64,000 nucleotides of DNA from Muribaculaceae bacterium. Its GTDB lineage: Bacteria; Bacteroidota; Bacteroidia; Bacteroidales; Muribaculaceae. The first letter of the stretch is position 1. Every line of letters begins with the position of its first letter. The stretch covers positions 1 through 64,000 of the forward strand of contig JAGAJP010000068.1 of the NCBI GenBank assembly GCA_017626045.1. The letters run 5' to 3'. Both the position numbers and the translations under genes were made by a program. This document shows, one piece after another, positions 1-8,640 of the stretch. Below the pieces are notes generated by a model, which worked only from the letters and a program-made list of their open reading frames with translations, was not told where the DNA came from and did no database searches.

Positions 1-165
1 CATGATGGTGGCGGGGTTGGAGTTGACGAGTATCACTTCATATCCCTCTTCCTTAAGGGCAAGGCATGCCTGAGTGCCGGCATAGTCGAATTCCGCCGCC
101 TGCCCGATGATGATTGGTCCCGACCCTATCACCATTATCTTCCTTATGTCTTTTCTCTTAGGCAT
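1..165 (-). CDS. carB: Carbamoyl-phosphate synthase large subunit, N-terminal fragment
   Basis: This is the first 55 codons of the large subunit, which makes carbamoyl phosphate for pyrimidines and arginine; the rest lies outside the window. The start [18 protein letters not shown] is typical of CarB, and it continues with the [18 protein letters not shown] stretch of the first ATP-grasp pre-domain. The ATG overlaps the last 8 bases of carA, so the two subunits are probably translationally coupled. The assignment is certain from sequence and position. Confidence 0.96.
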   Translation of the reverse strand, partial: MPKRKDIRKIMVIGSGPIIIGQAAEFDYAGTQACLALKEEGYEVILVNSNPATIM

Positions 166-1267
166 TTCTCACCTCCTTTGCTTTCTTATGTTCCTCCATG
201 TCGCGGATGAAAACGTCGAAAAGATATCCGCTGTCTTGCGGTCCCGGGGCGCTTTCGGGATGATACTGCACCGAAAAGATGCGTTCCTCCTTGTTTCTCA
301 CTCCCTCAACCGTGCCGTCGAGCAGGTTGACATGCGTGATCTCGAGGTCGGTTCCCCTTACGCTTTCTGGCCTGACGGCGTAGTTATGGTTTTGCGACGT
401 TATCTCGATTTTCCCGGTGAGCATGTTCTTTACCGGATGGTTGCCTCCCCGGTGTCCGAATTTCAGTTTGTAGGTCTTGGCTCCGAAGGCGAGCGAGATT
501 ATCTGGTGGCCGAGGCATATTCCGAATATCGGAAGCCGTCCTCTGAGTTTTCTGACGAGTTTCTGGACTTCCGGCACGTCTTCCGGATCGCCGGGACCGT
601 TGGATATGAAGATGCCGTCGGGCTGGAACGCCATTATCTGCTCGGCGTCCATGTCGAAGGGTACTATTATCACGTTGCAGCCTCTTGCGTTGAGCGAGCG
701 TATGATGTTGTATTTTATGCCGCAGTCGATTGCCACTACGTTGAATTTCTGGTTGGGAGTGCGCGAAAACCATCTTTTCTTGCAACTCACCTTTGCCACG
801 ACTTTTTTGTCGACCGGTGTGTCGGATATCATCCGTAGCGCCTCTTCGGTGGTAGTCGCGATGTCTACTATGGCGGCACGCATACACCCCTCGTCCCTTA
901 TCACGCGGGTAAGTCGGCGGGTGTCGATTCCGCATACTGCCGGAATAGCAGCCTCCTCAAGGGTCTCGCTCATGGTCTTTGTGTGGCGGAAGTTCGACGG
1001 TGTCTCGCAGCATTCGCGCATTATCATGCCGCCGATGGTCGGCGACTTGGTCTCGAAGTCATCGTCGGTGATTCCGTAGTTGCCAATCAGAGGATAGGTC
1101 ATCACCACTATCTGGTTGGTATACGACGGGTCGGAGAGTATCTCCTGATAGCCCACCATCGAAGTGTTGAACACCACCTCTCCGACTATACTGCGGTGTG
1201 CCCCGCAGGTGTGGCCCGGAAATTCCATCCCGTTTTCCAATACAAGTTTTACGTCAGCCTCTTTCAT
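158..1267 (-). CDS. carA: Carbamoyl-phosphate synthase small (glutaminase) subunit
   Basis: This subunit hydrolyses glutamine and passes ammonia to CarB. The N-terminal CPSase small-chain domain covers about residues 1-140. A class I glutamine amidotransferase domain follows, with the nucleophile Cys near residue 251 in GICLGHQ and the His/Glu pair in YHPES near the C-terminus. I chose the start at [16 protein letters not shown]; an in-frame ATG six codons upstream (1285) is possible but adds residues not usual in the family. It lies about 90 bases downstream of pyrC and overlaps carB by 8 bases, forming a pyrimidine operon. A GAAGTTGTC half-element sits just upstream (1298-1306). Confidence 0.95.
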   Translation of the reverse strand: MKEADVKLVLENGMEFPGHTCGAHRSIVGEVVFNTSMVGYQEILSDPSYTNQIVVMTYPLIGNYGITDDDFETKSPTIGGMIMRECCETPSNFRHTKTMSETLEEAAIPAVCGIDTRRLTRVIRDEGCMRAAIVDIATTTEEALRMISDTPVDKKVVAKVSCKKRWFSRTPNQKFNVVAIDCGIKYNIIRSLNARGCNVIIVPFDMDAEQIMAFQPDGIFISNGPGDPEDVPEVQKLVRKLRGRLPIFGICLGHQIISLAFGAKTYKLKFGHRGGNHPVKNMLTGKIEITSQNHNYAVRPESVRGTDLEITHVNLLDGTVEGVRNKEERIFSVQYHPESAPGPQDSGYLFDVFIRDMEEHKKAKEVRNA

Positions 1268-1359
1268 CTTTTTTGTCTGTCGCATTGAAGTCGGTTAGAA
1301 GTTGTCTAATCTTATCTCTCAATCTGTCTGTTGTCGTTTTTATTTCCACCTCCGGGATG

Positions 1360-2685
1360 TCACTCGCAATACCTGTTTCTGACACCCTGGTACGTGAGCA
1401 TTATGCATTTCCCGTCATAAATAAGGCTGTCAGGCTTGCCGCAGAGTCTCATTCCTTCAAACGGTGTGGCACTGCCCATTGACGCGAACCTGTCGGAATC
1501 CACTGTCCATTCGTAGTCAAGGTCGATTACCGTCAGGTTGGCTTCCCCTTCTATCTCAAGACCGAAGATGCGTCGCGGGTTAAGGCACATCAACTCAATC
1601 AGTCGTTGTATAGTGATTATGCCGGTCTTCACCAAGTGGGTGTAGCAAACACTGAAAGCCGTTTCGAGTCCAACTACCCCCATGGCGCTACCATTTAGTC
1701 CGCGGCTCTTTTCGTCGGCGGTGTGTGGGGCGTGGTCGGTGGCTATGCAGTCGATAGTGCCGTCTTTTATCCCCTCTATCAGTGCCTCGCGGTCTTCGCG
1801 GCTTCTGATAGGCGGGTTCATCTTGAAGCGGCCATCTTCCTGAAGGTCTTCGTCGCACAGCACAAGATAATGGGGTCCTGTCTCGCAGGTCACCTTTACT
1901 CCACGTTTCTTTGCCTGTCGGATGAGTTCCACGCTTTCCTTTGTGGAGATATGGCACACATGATAGCGGCAACCGGTCTCTTCCGCAAGCTTCAGGTCGC
2001 GTGCAATCTGACCCCATTCGCTTTCGGAGCAGATGCCTTTGTGGCCGTGTGCTTTGGCATATTCCCCGTCGTGGATATAGCCTCCGTTCAGAAGGTCGTT
2101 GACTTCGCAGTGAGCGGCGATTATGACTCCGAGACGTGCTGCCTCTTTCATTGCCTCCCTCATCATTTCTTCGCTCTGCACTCCGCTGCCGTCGTCGGAA
2201 AATGCTATGGCATATTCCTTCAGCGCCTCCATGTCAACGAGTTGCCGTCCTTTCCTGCCCATGGTGATGGAGGCGTATGGATATACATTGATGGCGGCGT
2301 CTTCCTTGATTATGTCGAGTTCCTCACTTATGTGTTCCACTGTGTCGGGGGTAGGGTTGAGGTTGGGCATCGCGCATACCGCTGTGTATCCTCCCATCAT
2401 GGCGGAGGAGGTACCGGTGTAGATGGTTTCCTTCGACTCGAATCCGGGTTGGCGAAGATGAACGTGAACGTCACACAGGCCGTATGTCACGAGTCGTTGG
2501 TTCATCATGAACATATAGCAAAGGTCGTCCGGCATTAACCGTTCGTCTCTGTTGATTCCTACGATTTTATTGTCGTACACTTCTATATTGGCACATTCCG
2601 TAACACCATTTTTGTCCACCCATATACAATTGCATAGCACATAGTGTTTTGGCATCGGATATGCCGGCAGGTCGTGAAAAATCAT
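1360..2685 (-). CDS. pyrC: Dihydroorotase (class I type)
   Basis: It closes carbamoyl aspartate to dihydroorotate, the third step of UMP synthesis. Visible amidohydrolase features are the HVHLRQPG metal motif at residues 74-81, the FSDDG segment, AAHCEV, CHIST and the catalytic Asp in ATDHAPH near residue 317. The length of 441 residues fits the family. The neighbouring carA and carB support dihydroorotase over hydantoinase or allantoinase. MPKHYVLCN at residue 11 is an alternative start. It is transcribed away from the upstream secreted genes and is separated from them by a terminator (2781-2817). Confidence 0.92.
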   Translation of the reverse strand: MIFHDLPAYPMPKHYVLCNCIWVDKNGVTECANIEVYDNKIVGINRDERLMPDDLCYMFMMNQRLVTYGLCDVHVHLRQPGFESKETIYTGTSSAMMGGYTAVCAMPNLNPTPDTVEHISEELDIIKEDAAINVYPYASITMGRKGRQLVDMEALKEYAIAFSDDGSGVQSEEMMREAMKEAARLGVIIAAHCEVNDLLNGGYIHDGEYAKAHGHKGICSESEWGQIARDLKLAEETGCRYHVCHISTKESVELIRQAKKRGVKVTCETGPHYLVLCDEDLQEDGRFKMNPPIRSREDREALIEGIKDGTIDCIATDHAPHTADEKSRGLNGSAMGVVGLETAFSVCYTHLVKTGIITIQRLIELMCLNPRRIFGLEIEGEANLTVIDLDYEWTVDSDRFASMGSATPFEGMRLCGKPDSLIYDGKCIMLTYQGVRNRYCE

Positions 2686-2712
2686 ATTCCTTCGTCTTTT
2701 GTTTCTACACTC

Positions 2713-2752
2713 AAGTCGTTTCTAATTATTCAAAGTAAGTAGAAACAACTTC
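2713..2752. repeat. Inverted GAAGTTGTTT-family element upstream of pyrC
   Basis: AAGTCGTTTCTA (2713-2724) and TAGAAACAACTT (2740-2751) form a 12-base inverted repeat with one mismatch and a 15-base loop. It lies in the pyrC 5' region. The right arm is almost identical to a copy near 62715. It belongs to the dispersed element described in the findings. Confidence 0.6.
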
Positions 2753-2780
2753 ACTTTAAACTCTTCAACATTCCCATAAT

Positions 2781-2817
2781 AAAGAAAAAAACACGCATTC
2801 CCTTTCGGGGTGCGTGT
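2781..2817 (-). terminator. Rho-independent terminator downstream of the BspA-like gene
   Basis: ACACGCA (2791-2797) pairs with TGCGTGT (2811-2817), extended by CCC/GGG inside. On the minus strand the hairpin is followed by a run of seven T. It ends transcription from the secreted-protein genes before pyrC. Confidence 0.8.
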
Positions 2818-3013
2818 CCCTTACGACAAGTATGCCATATATTGAATTCTTATATGTATCATATTCGCGTTCATCTTGCCTGCAAAATTACAATTTTTTT
2901 CCGACACAGACAAAATTTTTTGAAAAAATCAAACATTGAAATCATAGATTCCATCTCACAAAAACGTCTGCCCATGCGTTGGCATATTTCAAGAGATGGG
3001 TTTACTCAGGCTT

Positions 3014-4267
3014 TCACTTAACAGCAACTTTAAATCCTTTATTATTGGCTTTAACAACATATACACCCGGTGATAAGAAGATATCAGATCTTCCTTGCGT
3101 GTGCGTCGATGCCGTTTTATTTCCATTGATGTCCATAATGTCTATTTTTAGACCGAGGGGATTGCTCACTCGTATGAATCCCTCATGTCCTACTGCGGAT
3201 ATTTCTGATAGTCTGTATTTAGAACTCTTCTCTAAATACATCGGGGTCTCGCTTATCTGCATGAATTCTTTCCATCCGTCTGCTTCTTTGTATTTTACTT
3301 CGGAACCTGCCGGTACAGTAAGCTTACATTTGGATCTGTTGACATCTTTGAAGCATGTTTCAGGGAATATATGGGGAGTCTCTGCCAATACTATTATCTC
3401 TTTGATAGCGGGGCACCCGTTAAAGCAGTCTTCCATTTCTATTTCCTGTTTAGGAAGTGTGACTACTTCGAGATCCTTGCAGTCGTTGAAGCAGAAAGAT
3501 CCCATTTTTACAAGGGTTTCGGGCAGAGCAACGCTCCCTAAAAATCCACAGCGCCTGAAACATGAACTCCCCATAGTTTGCAGTTGGTTTAGATATACCG
3601 TGCCGAGACTGTCACATTCCTCCAGAACAGAGTCTTCAAGTACCTTTACCGAAGGAGGCAGATACATATACCGGAATCCGCATTGACTTAGCGAACCTTC
3701 TTTGATAGTCTCTGTCTTCCATGGAATCTGTATAGCGCCAAGATTTCTACAATAAGATATTCCCTCGATTTCCTTTAAATTGGTCGGCATATATATTGCC
3801 TGCAAATACTCTAATGAATTTATTCCATAGTTGATGCTTTCAATCGTAGGAGGCAATACAAGCATTCCAAGAATCAGGTGGGTTATCGCTCCATTTGCGA
3901 TGTCGGTGACGGTGTAAGCTGTTCCTTGTTTATCATAAACTGTTTCCGGAATTTCTATTATACCTCCGGTCATCCCTGTATAGTCTATTATTCCCGAACC
4001 GGAGTCATCGGTTGATGAAGAGTGAGCAAATGCCGGCTCATCAATTCCCGGAGCAAAGTCAAGGTCATATTCTTGAGTTACAGCTACTCTTCGTTCGCTT
4101 TCTGATATTATCTGGTAACCGATTCCATTATAGTAAAAATCAGTCTTATATCTATCGATTTCGCTCATATCATCTTTCGATGATGAATACGCGTAGGCTG
4201 CACCAATAGAAAGCAGACACGCGAGTATAACCAATCGCTTAATGCTTCTGTAAAAATGAAGTTCCAT
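3014..4267 (-). CDS. BspA-like leucine-rich repeat secreted protein with T9SS-type C-terminus
   Basis: A 417-residue secreted protein of unknown target. An N-terminal signal peptide (KRLVILACLLSIGAAYAYS) is followed from about residue 90 to 335 by repeats of the BspA type (LRR_5), for example LVKMGSFCFNDCKDLEVVTL and SVKVLEDSVLEECDSLGTVY. The last 70 residues resemble a type A T9SS sorting domain (NPLGLKIDIMDINGNK, ending GVYVVKANNKGFKVAVK). It follows the C25 peptidase on the same strand with a strong hairpin between. I see no Bacteroidetes promoter directly upstream, so it may be read through from the peptidase gene. BspA-like proteins are typically surface adhesins; that role is inference here. 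Confidence 0.8.
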   Translation of the reverse strand: MELHFYRSIKRLVILACLLSIGAAYAYSSSKDDMSEIDRYKTDFYYNGIGYQIISESERRVAVTQEYDLDFAPGIDEPAFAHSSSTDDSGSGIIDYTGMTGGIIEIPETVYDKQGTAYTVTDIANGAITHLILGMLVLPPTIESINYGINSLEYLQAIYMPTNLKEIEGISYCRNLGAIQIPWKTETIKEGSLSQCGFRYMYLPPSVKVLEDSVLEECDSLGTVYLNQLQTMGSSCFRRCGFLGSVALPETLVKMGSFCFNDCKDLEVVTLPKQEIEMEDCFNGCPAIKEIIVLAETPHIFPETCFKDVNRSKCKLTVPAGSEVKYKEADGWKEFMQISETPMYLEKSSKYRLSEISAVGHEGFIRVSNPLGLKIDIMDINGNKTASTHTQGRSDIFLSPGVYVVKANNKGFKVAVK

Positions 4268-4285
4268 ACTTAAGTTATTTATTTG

Positions 4286-4336
4286 ATAGGGTGTTCAGTT
4301 TGATGTTTTTTCGGAACATCAAACTGAACACCCTAT
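4286..4336 (-). terminator. Perfect 22-bp hairpin after the C25 peptidase gene
   Basis: Bases 4286-4307 and 4315-4336 are exact reverse complements around a 7-base loop (TTTTCGG on the plus strand). The right arm abuts the TAA stop of the peptidase gene. It is not followed by a strong T run on the minus strand, so it may act as a processing or attenuation hairpin between the two cargo genes rather than a full terminator. Confidence 0.7.
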
Positions 4337-6739
4337 TTATTTGATGTATATTTTTCGTGAGTCAATAGTATTCCCGTTTTTTACTAACTCCACGCTATAA
4401 GTCCCTTCTTTGAAATCGTATGTGGGGATGTTCATTTTCCCCTCTGTTATCATGTATTCTTGACAATAGTCGGTATTGAAGATTGACCTGATCCTAATCA
4501 ATTCGGTTCCTATGCTGCTATCTTCAAATTCGATATTCAGACAATTCTGATTATATTCAAAATTACTAAATCCTGATGCGGTGTATAAAGTATCAATTGG
4601 TTCTCGCTCTTCATCACTCAATATTGGGCGCATATTGCGTGATCTAAGCATATACTTGGCAAATTGGTCTTTGTATTGTGTGAAGTCGAATCTAGTGCCT
4701 CTTGACACAAGAACCGAGCCATTCTTCAATACTAAAGACATAAACATTGGTGCACTTGTTTCTATTATATATGGACTGATTTTGTTAAAATATCTTAATT
4801 GAATATTTGGCGATGTTGTATGTATTTCCATGCTTGGATCACCGAAGCAGTGATAGATCCGTTTAGTATATGGAGTTATATTTGCAAATTTTGCGTATGT
4901 TTGGGACATGCCCTTTCTTAAAATACCACCAATTGAATAAATAGGAGAGTCATTTTGGTTAAATCCGTTGGAGGAATATTTGGGGAAATCAGTCAATATT
5001 GTAGAATTAGGCCAGATGGCATGAAATAATTCCATGGCTAAAGCATCGTTAGGGCCGGAAAAAGACAACTCTGAAGCCGCAATTATTCCTACAGCTCCTC
5101 CCATAGACTTCCTTAATAATGCTTCAGAAAATGACTGCTCAATTAATTTATATTTTTTTTGGCTTGGGATAATTATTACCTCTGTGTGACCAAAAGCCCC
5201 GGTTTGACAATTGATACTGAAACATACGGGCAATAGATTTTTATTGTCAAGGTCTTGTATTGCATTGATTCTAAATGTCGGTGCACTCCATCCGGAATAA
5301 GAACCATGACCTCTGTGGAATATATAAAATGCACCGGAGTTGATAGCATTTATTACATCTTTAGTTATGCCATCCCATTTAAATGTTGGCTTTAAAAGAT
5401 CTGAAGGCAAATCTTCTCCATAACCATAAAGTCTATTATTCCAGTTTGTGGGATTCGTATTTGAGTTTGCGAAATAAATCCTTTTGATAATCTTTTTTTC
5501 GTCATTCAAACCATTTCTAATATCTTCACTTGTTCGTGTAAAACGCGTATCCTCATAGCCTTCATATGGCTTTAAAGAATCTTCAAAATAAGCTGCGTGG
5601 ACTGCATTCTTGTAAAATGATTCATTTATGGGTGGGTCTTTTTCGTAATTAATGATTTTGCTTATTACAGTCGATGCTTCAGAAGTATTAGAGACACTAA
5701 GTCTTCCTATAATTATATCTTGCTCCGTGTCTTCATCTCCATCCATACATCCATATGTAAAATCCGATGAATGTGCAAATGTTCCCTTAGATTCCGGATG
5801 TCGTACAGGAGGAATAGCCAGCGCGTCTCCTACCAATAGGACGAATTGTAATGTCTTAATCGAGCGATATGCTTTTTGTATCGTCTCTTTGATTTTAGTT
5901 GGATCCCATGTATAGGAATAGATTGCATATGCGTTATATCCCATCATTTTTTTCCAGTCAATAAAGTTCGTTATCATTGGTCGATATTCAGGGACTGACA
6001 ATATTAAATAGTAAGGCGCATTTTCCCAAACAGTAGTCTTTGGACTGTATGATTTATCTATATCACTATTTGTAAGCGTTGCAGAATATATTGAACTCAT
6101 CAAATCTTCATCCACATCATGAAATATTTGGGATGATTGTTTCTGTCTATTGTCCCTAGACGCTTTGAAGTTTACTTGATATGTAATTGTTTCACATGCC
6201 AAGATTTTGGAAGAATCTATAAATTTTATAGGTATTACGTTGACAAATAATATTTTTCTATCTCGATAAACTTGCGTTTGTTGTATTGTGATAGATTTTT
6301 CAGGTAATGCAAACCGGGTATATTTTATAGGCGGAACATTGTCTGTAGTATATTCCTCATCAATACTGTCATACAACAAGGGCCTTGACGGAGACAATGA
6401 TATGTCTAGAACATCCCATTTTTCAGAGATAACTTCTACTGATGCTTCACAACCATCGGGAATTTCAAAAGAATCAGTGCGAATGGGCCATGCTGGTTCT
6501 CCTGCTGTTGAGTTGAGTCCGAATCCGGGAATGTCAAGTCTGGTACAACCTTTGTATAGTTCATCAGAAATCGAGATCGCTCCTTCAAATTTATAGGTCA
6601 CAGTAAAACCATTGGGATTCAGTTCGATTGATCGTGATGGTATTATGGAATCTGATGGTTCAGAAACAAGTTTGAATGCTGTTGAAGAATGCCAATTCAT
6701 AGATAATATGAAGGCTGTTAAGAATAATTTTAATTTCAT
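4337..6739 (-). CDS. Gingipain-family (C25) cysteine peptidase, probable T9SS cargo
   Basis: An 800-residue secreted protein with signal peptide MKLKLFLTAFILSMNWHSST. An N-terminal prodomain-like region precedes the C25 catalytic fold from about residue 240. The catalytic His lies in FIFHRGHGSYSG near residue 476 and the Cys in INCQTGAFG near residue 511, matching the gingipain pattern. The C-terminus (about 725-800) ends TYSVELVKNGNTIDSRKIYIK, like a T9SS sorting domain. A promoter (6803-6833) precedes it. PorU, the T9SS sortase, is also C25, but PorU is longer and lacks a sorting domain, so a secreted protease is more likely. Substrate unknown. Confidence 0.85.
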   Translation of the reverse strand: MKLKLFLTAFILSMNWHSSTAFKLVSEPSDSIIPSRSIELNPNGFTVTYKFEGAISISDELYKGCTRLDIPGFGLNSTAGEPAWPIRTDSFEIPDGCEASVEVISEKWDVLDISLSPSRPLLYDSIDEEYTTDNVPPIKYTRFALPEKSITIQQTQVYRDRKILFVNVIPIKFIDSSKILACETITYQVNFKASRDNRQKQSSQIFHDVDEDLMSSIYSATLTNSDIDKSYSPKTTVWENAPYYLILSVPEYRPMITNFIDWKKMMGYNAYAIYSYTWDPTKIKETIQKAYRSIKTLQFVLLVGDALAIPPVRHPESKGTFAHSSDFTYGCMDGDEDTEQDIIIGRLSVSNTSEASTVISKIINYEKDPPINESFYKNAVHAAYFEDSLKPYEGYEDTRFTRTSEDIRNGLNDEKKIIKRIYFANSNTNPTNWNNRLYGYGEDLPSDLLKPTFKWDGITKDVINAINSGAFYIFHRGHGSYSGWSAPTFRINAIQDLDNKNLLPVCFSINCQTGAFGHTEVIIIPSQKKYKLIEQSFSEALLRKSMGGAVGIIAASELSFSGPNDALAMELFHAIWPNSTILTDFPKYSSNGFNQNDSPIYSIGGILRKGMSQTYAKFANITPYTKRIYHCFGDPSMEIHTTSPNIQLRYFNKISPYIIETSAPMFMSLVLKNGSVLVSRGTRFDFTQYKDQFAKYMLRSRNMRPILSDEEREPIDTLYTASGFSNFEYNQNCLNIEFEDSSIGTELIRIRSIFNTDYCQEYMITEGKMNIPTYDFKEGTYSVELVKNGNTIDSRKIYIK

Positions 6740-6802
6740 GGCGAATGGATTTAAGGTAATTGTTGATGTTAATTAAAAAATATTATATATAGAATATTTA
6801 TG

Positions 6803-6833
6803 CAAACATACAAAATTTTTTAATTGTATCAAA
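6803..6833 (-). promoter_or_regulatory. Bacteroidetes promoter of the C25 peptidase gene
   Basis: On the minus strand TTTG (6830-6833), 19 bases, then TATGTTTG (6803-6810), an exact fit to TTTG-N19/20-TAnnTTTG. It lies about 64 bases upstream of the ATG. Confidence 0.75.
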
Positions 6834-6902
6834 GTATTTTTTCTTAAATTTAATATTATTTAACAAATACTTTTATGTCTGACTGTATATTTCACGCTGG
6901 TA

Positions 6903-7478
6903 TTCCGTGGAAAAAGCCGCAAGGGGAAGAAACTCGAAGACCGTTTCGGTGACTCTCTCGAACGCATGACTGCCGTGACCGACCGCCACAGCGCATACTT
7001 CGCACTGCACTTCCTCAACCACCAGGTCTGTCTGCCGCATCTGCTCCGTGAATGCCAGTATCTCAACGAGCTTGACAAGGAGCAGCAGTGGTCAAGGTCA
7101 GTGGAAAGCCTCCTGCAGGAAGCCATACATGAGCGGAATCAAAAGCCGTCGGAATCGATTGACGCCACACCATGGCTCGAACGACTGGACAAACTCATTG
7201 ACGAGAATCTTTCGAAACTCAACGGAAAGTTCACCACCTTCAAAAACGGCCTGCTCAAATGTCGGGACTACATATTCAACTTCCTGCAAGACCCTGCAAT
7301 CCCGCCCGACAACAATGCCTCCGAGCGAGGAATCCGAAAGTTGAAAATCAAATTGAAGAACTCCGGATGCTTCCTTTCAGACCTCGGCGCAGACGCCTTT
7401 ATGGACTTACACTCAATCGTCGAGACTACTAAGAAACACGGCAACTCACCTTACAACGCCATACTCGCCCTTTTCTAA
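6903..7478 (+). pseudogene. IS66-family transposase, C-terminal fragment
   Basis: The frame encodes the C-terminal third of an IS66 TnpC transposase, running from RGKSRKGKKLEDRFG through DRHSAYFALHFLNHQVCLPH to NNASERGIRKLKIKLKNSGC and a stop at 7478. The frame is open only back to a stop at 6861, with AT-rich non-homologous DNA before it. The N-terminal two thirds and the companion genes tnpA/tnpB are absent, so this is a remnant. It sits next to an IS110 remnant on the other strand. Confidence 0.85.
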
Positions 7479-7534
7479 AGGCGATTGCCTCTGCGTGTCC
7501 GCTACCAAGTAACACATGTGTATATGGCAGATAT

Positions 7535-8640
7535 TTAACTAATTGCCGCGATTGATTCATCGAGTTTTCTAATGGAGGCAAGTAGTTTAGCTCTGCGTTT
7601 TTCGTGCATTGTCAACGAAGGCTTACTTACTTTTGATTCATCGTATTCTGTCCCATTTTTGACCATGTTGTAGATAATGACGGCCAGCTATGGGCTGCCG
7701 CTACATTGGCCTGTATTCCTCCTGTACGAGCCTTTACTCGCCGATAATAGGCTCCTAAGGCATCGTTTGACCTCGAAAGTGTCATCGCGCTTTGCCGCAG
7801 TGCCTGCCCGACTTTGTTTTTTCGTTTCAGCATTTTGCTTGAAACGATTTTTCCTCCGGTAATTTTGTCGTTTGGCGCAAGATTGCACAATTTTGCAAAT
7901 TTATTGGCCGTAGCTAACTTATTGACAAAATCAGGTCCCAGCTCAGACAGGATTGTCAATGCGGCAGAATGTGATATTGAGGGTATCGCCATGATATTCA
8001 CGCCCAAAGCGCGATAGCAATATTCCTCAACATTGACCGACGTGGAGTTCTTTTTATATATGCGCTTGCTGGATTTGACTTTCTTCTCCTCAGGTATGTC
8101 CAGAGGAACAGTCATCGCAGCGGCGGTTCCTTCGATTTTGCTGTCGCATCGTGCAATTTTTGACTGGGCTGTTTTGTAGTCGTTATAAGCCATCGACAAT
8201 GCAAACATATAGTCGTCGTCCCAGGTACCCTCTACTGCGGCCATTATTTCTTCTTTGCTGGCTTTACACCTTGTGTCGGCATAAGAAGCAAGAGTCTCCG
8301 GGTCTCGTTCGCCTGACAGGATGTCTTCAATCATTTTTATTCCGGACACACCGACGATGTTACTCAGGACTTCTGTCAGCTTGACATTCATCAGCTCAAG
8401 CGACTTCTGCATTCGCTGTATCGCTGTGGAAGACATCTCAACATATTGCTCGCGCAGTCGGGTATAGGTTCTTAGCTTACGCGACGCCGCATCAGACTGA
8501 TAGCAGGGGCGGAACATTCCGTAGGCAAGCAATACCATCAGCCACTCGGCGTCATCGACGTCCGTTTTTCGCCCGCTCATGTTTTTTTGTCTGCCGCATT
8601 GACAAGATAAACTTCGAATCCGTCTTGTTTTGTAAATATT
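7535..8640 (-). pseudogene. IS110-family transposase remnant (two frameshifts, 5' truncated)
   Basis: The minus strand encodes IS110-type sequence: FEVYLVNAADKK, then GRKTDVDDAEWLMVLLAYGM (third acidic position of the DEDD domain), then the Transposase_20 region with IMAIPSISHSAALTILSELG. The frame is broken twice. One base is missing in an A7 tract (8582-8588), which shifts frame between DKK and NMSGRK. A second shift near 7683-7690 moves AHS out of the frame that continues as AVIIYNMVKNGTEYDESK and ends IRKLDESIAAIS at 7535. The first ~90 residues are missing. By chance the remnant is open to the disrupted gene upstream, so an automatic caller would report one 888-residue chimera (7627-10293). 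Confidence 0.85.

Noticed and set aside
384..935. Overlapping ORFs antisense to or out of frame with carA, valS, glyS and others
   Set aside because: They lie wholly within clear genes and have the unusual amino-acid make-up expected from shadow frames.
4337..6739. PorU, the T9SS sortase
   Set aside because: It is also C25, but this protein is shorter and has a sorting-like tail of its own, which fits a cargo protease better.
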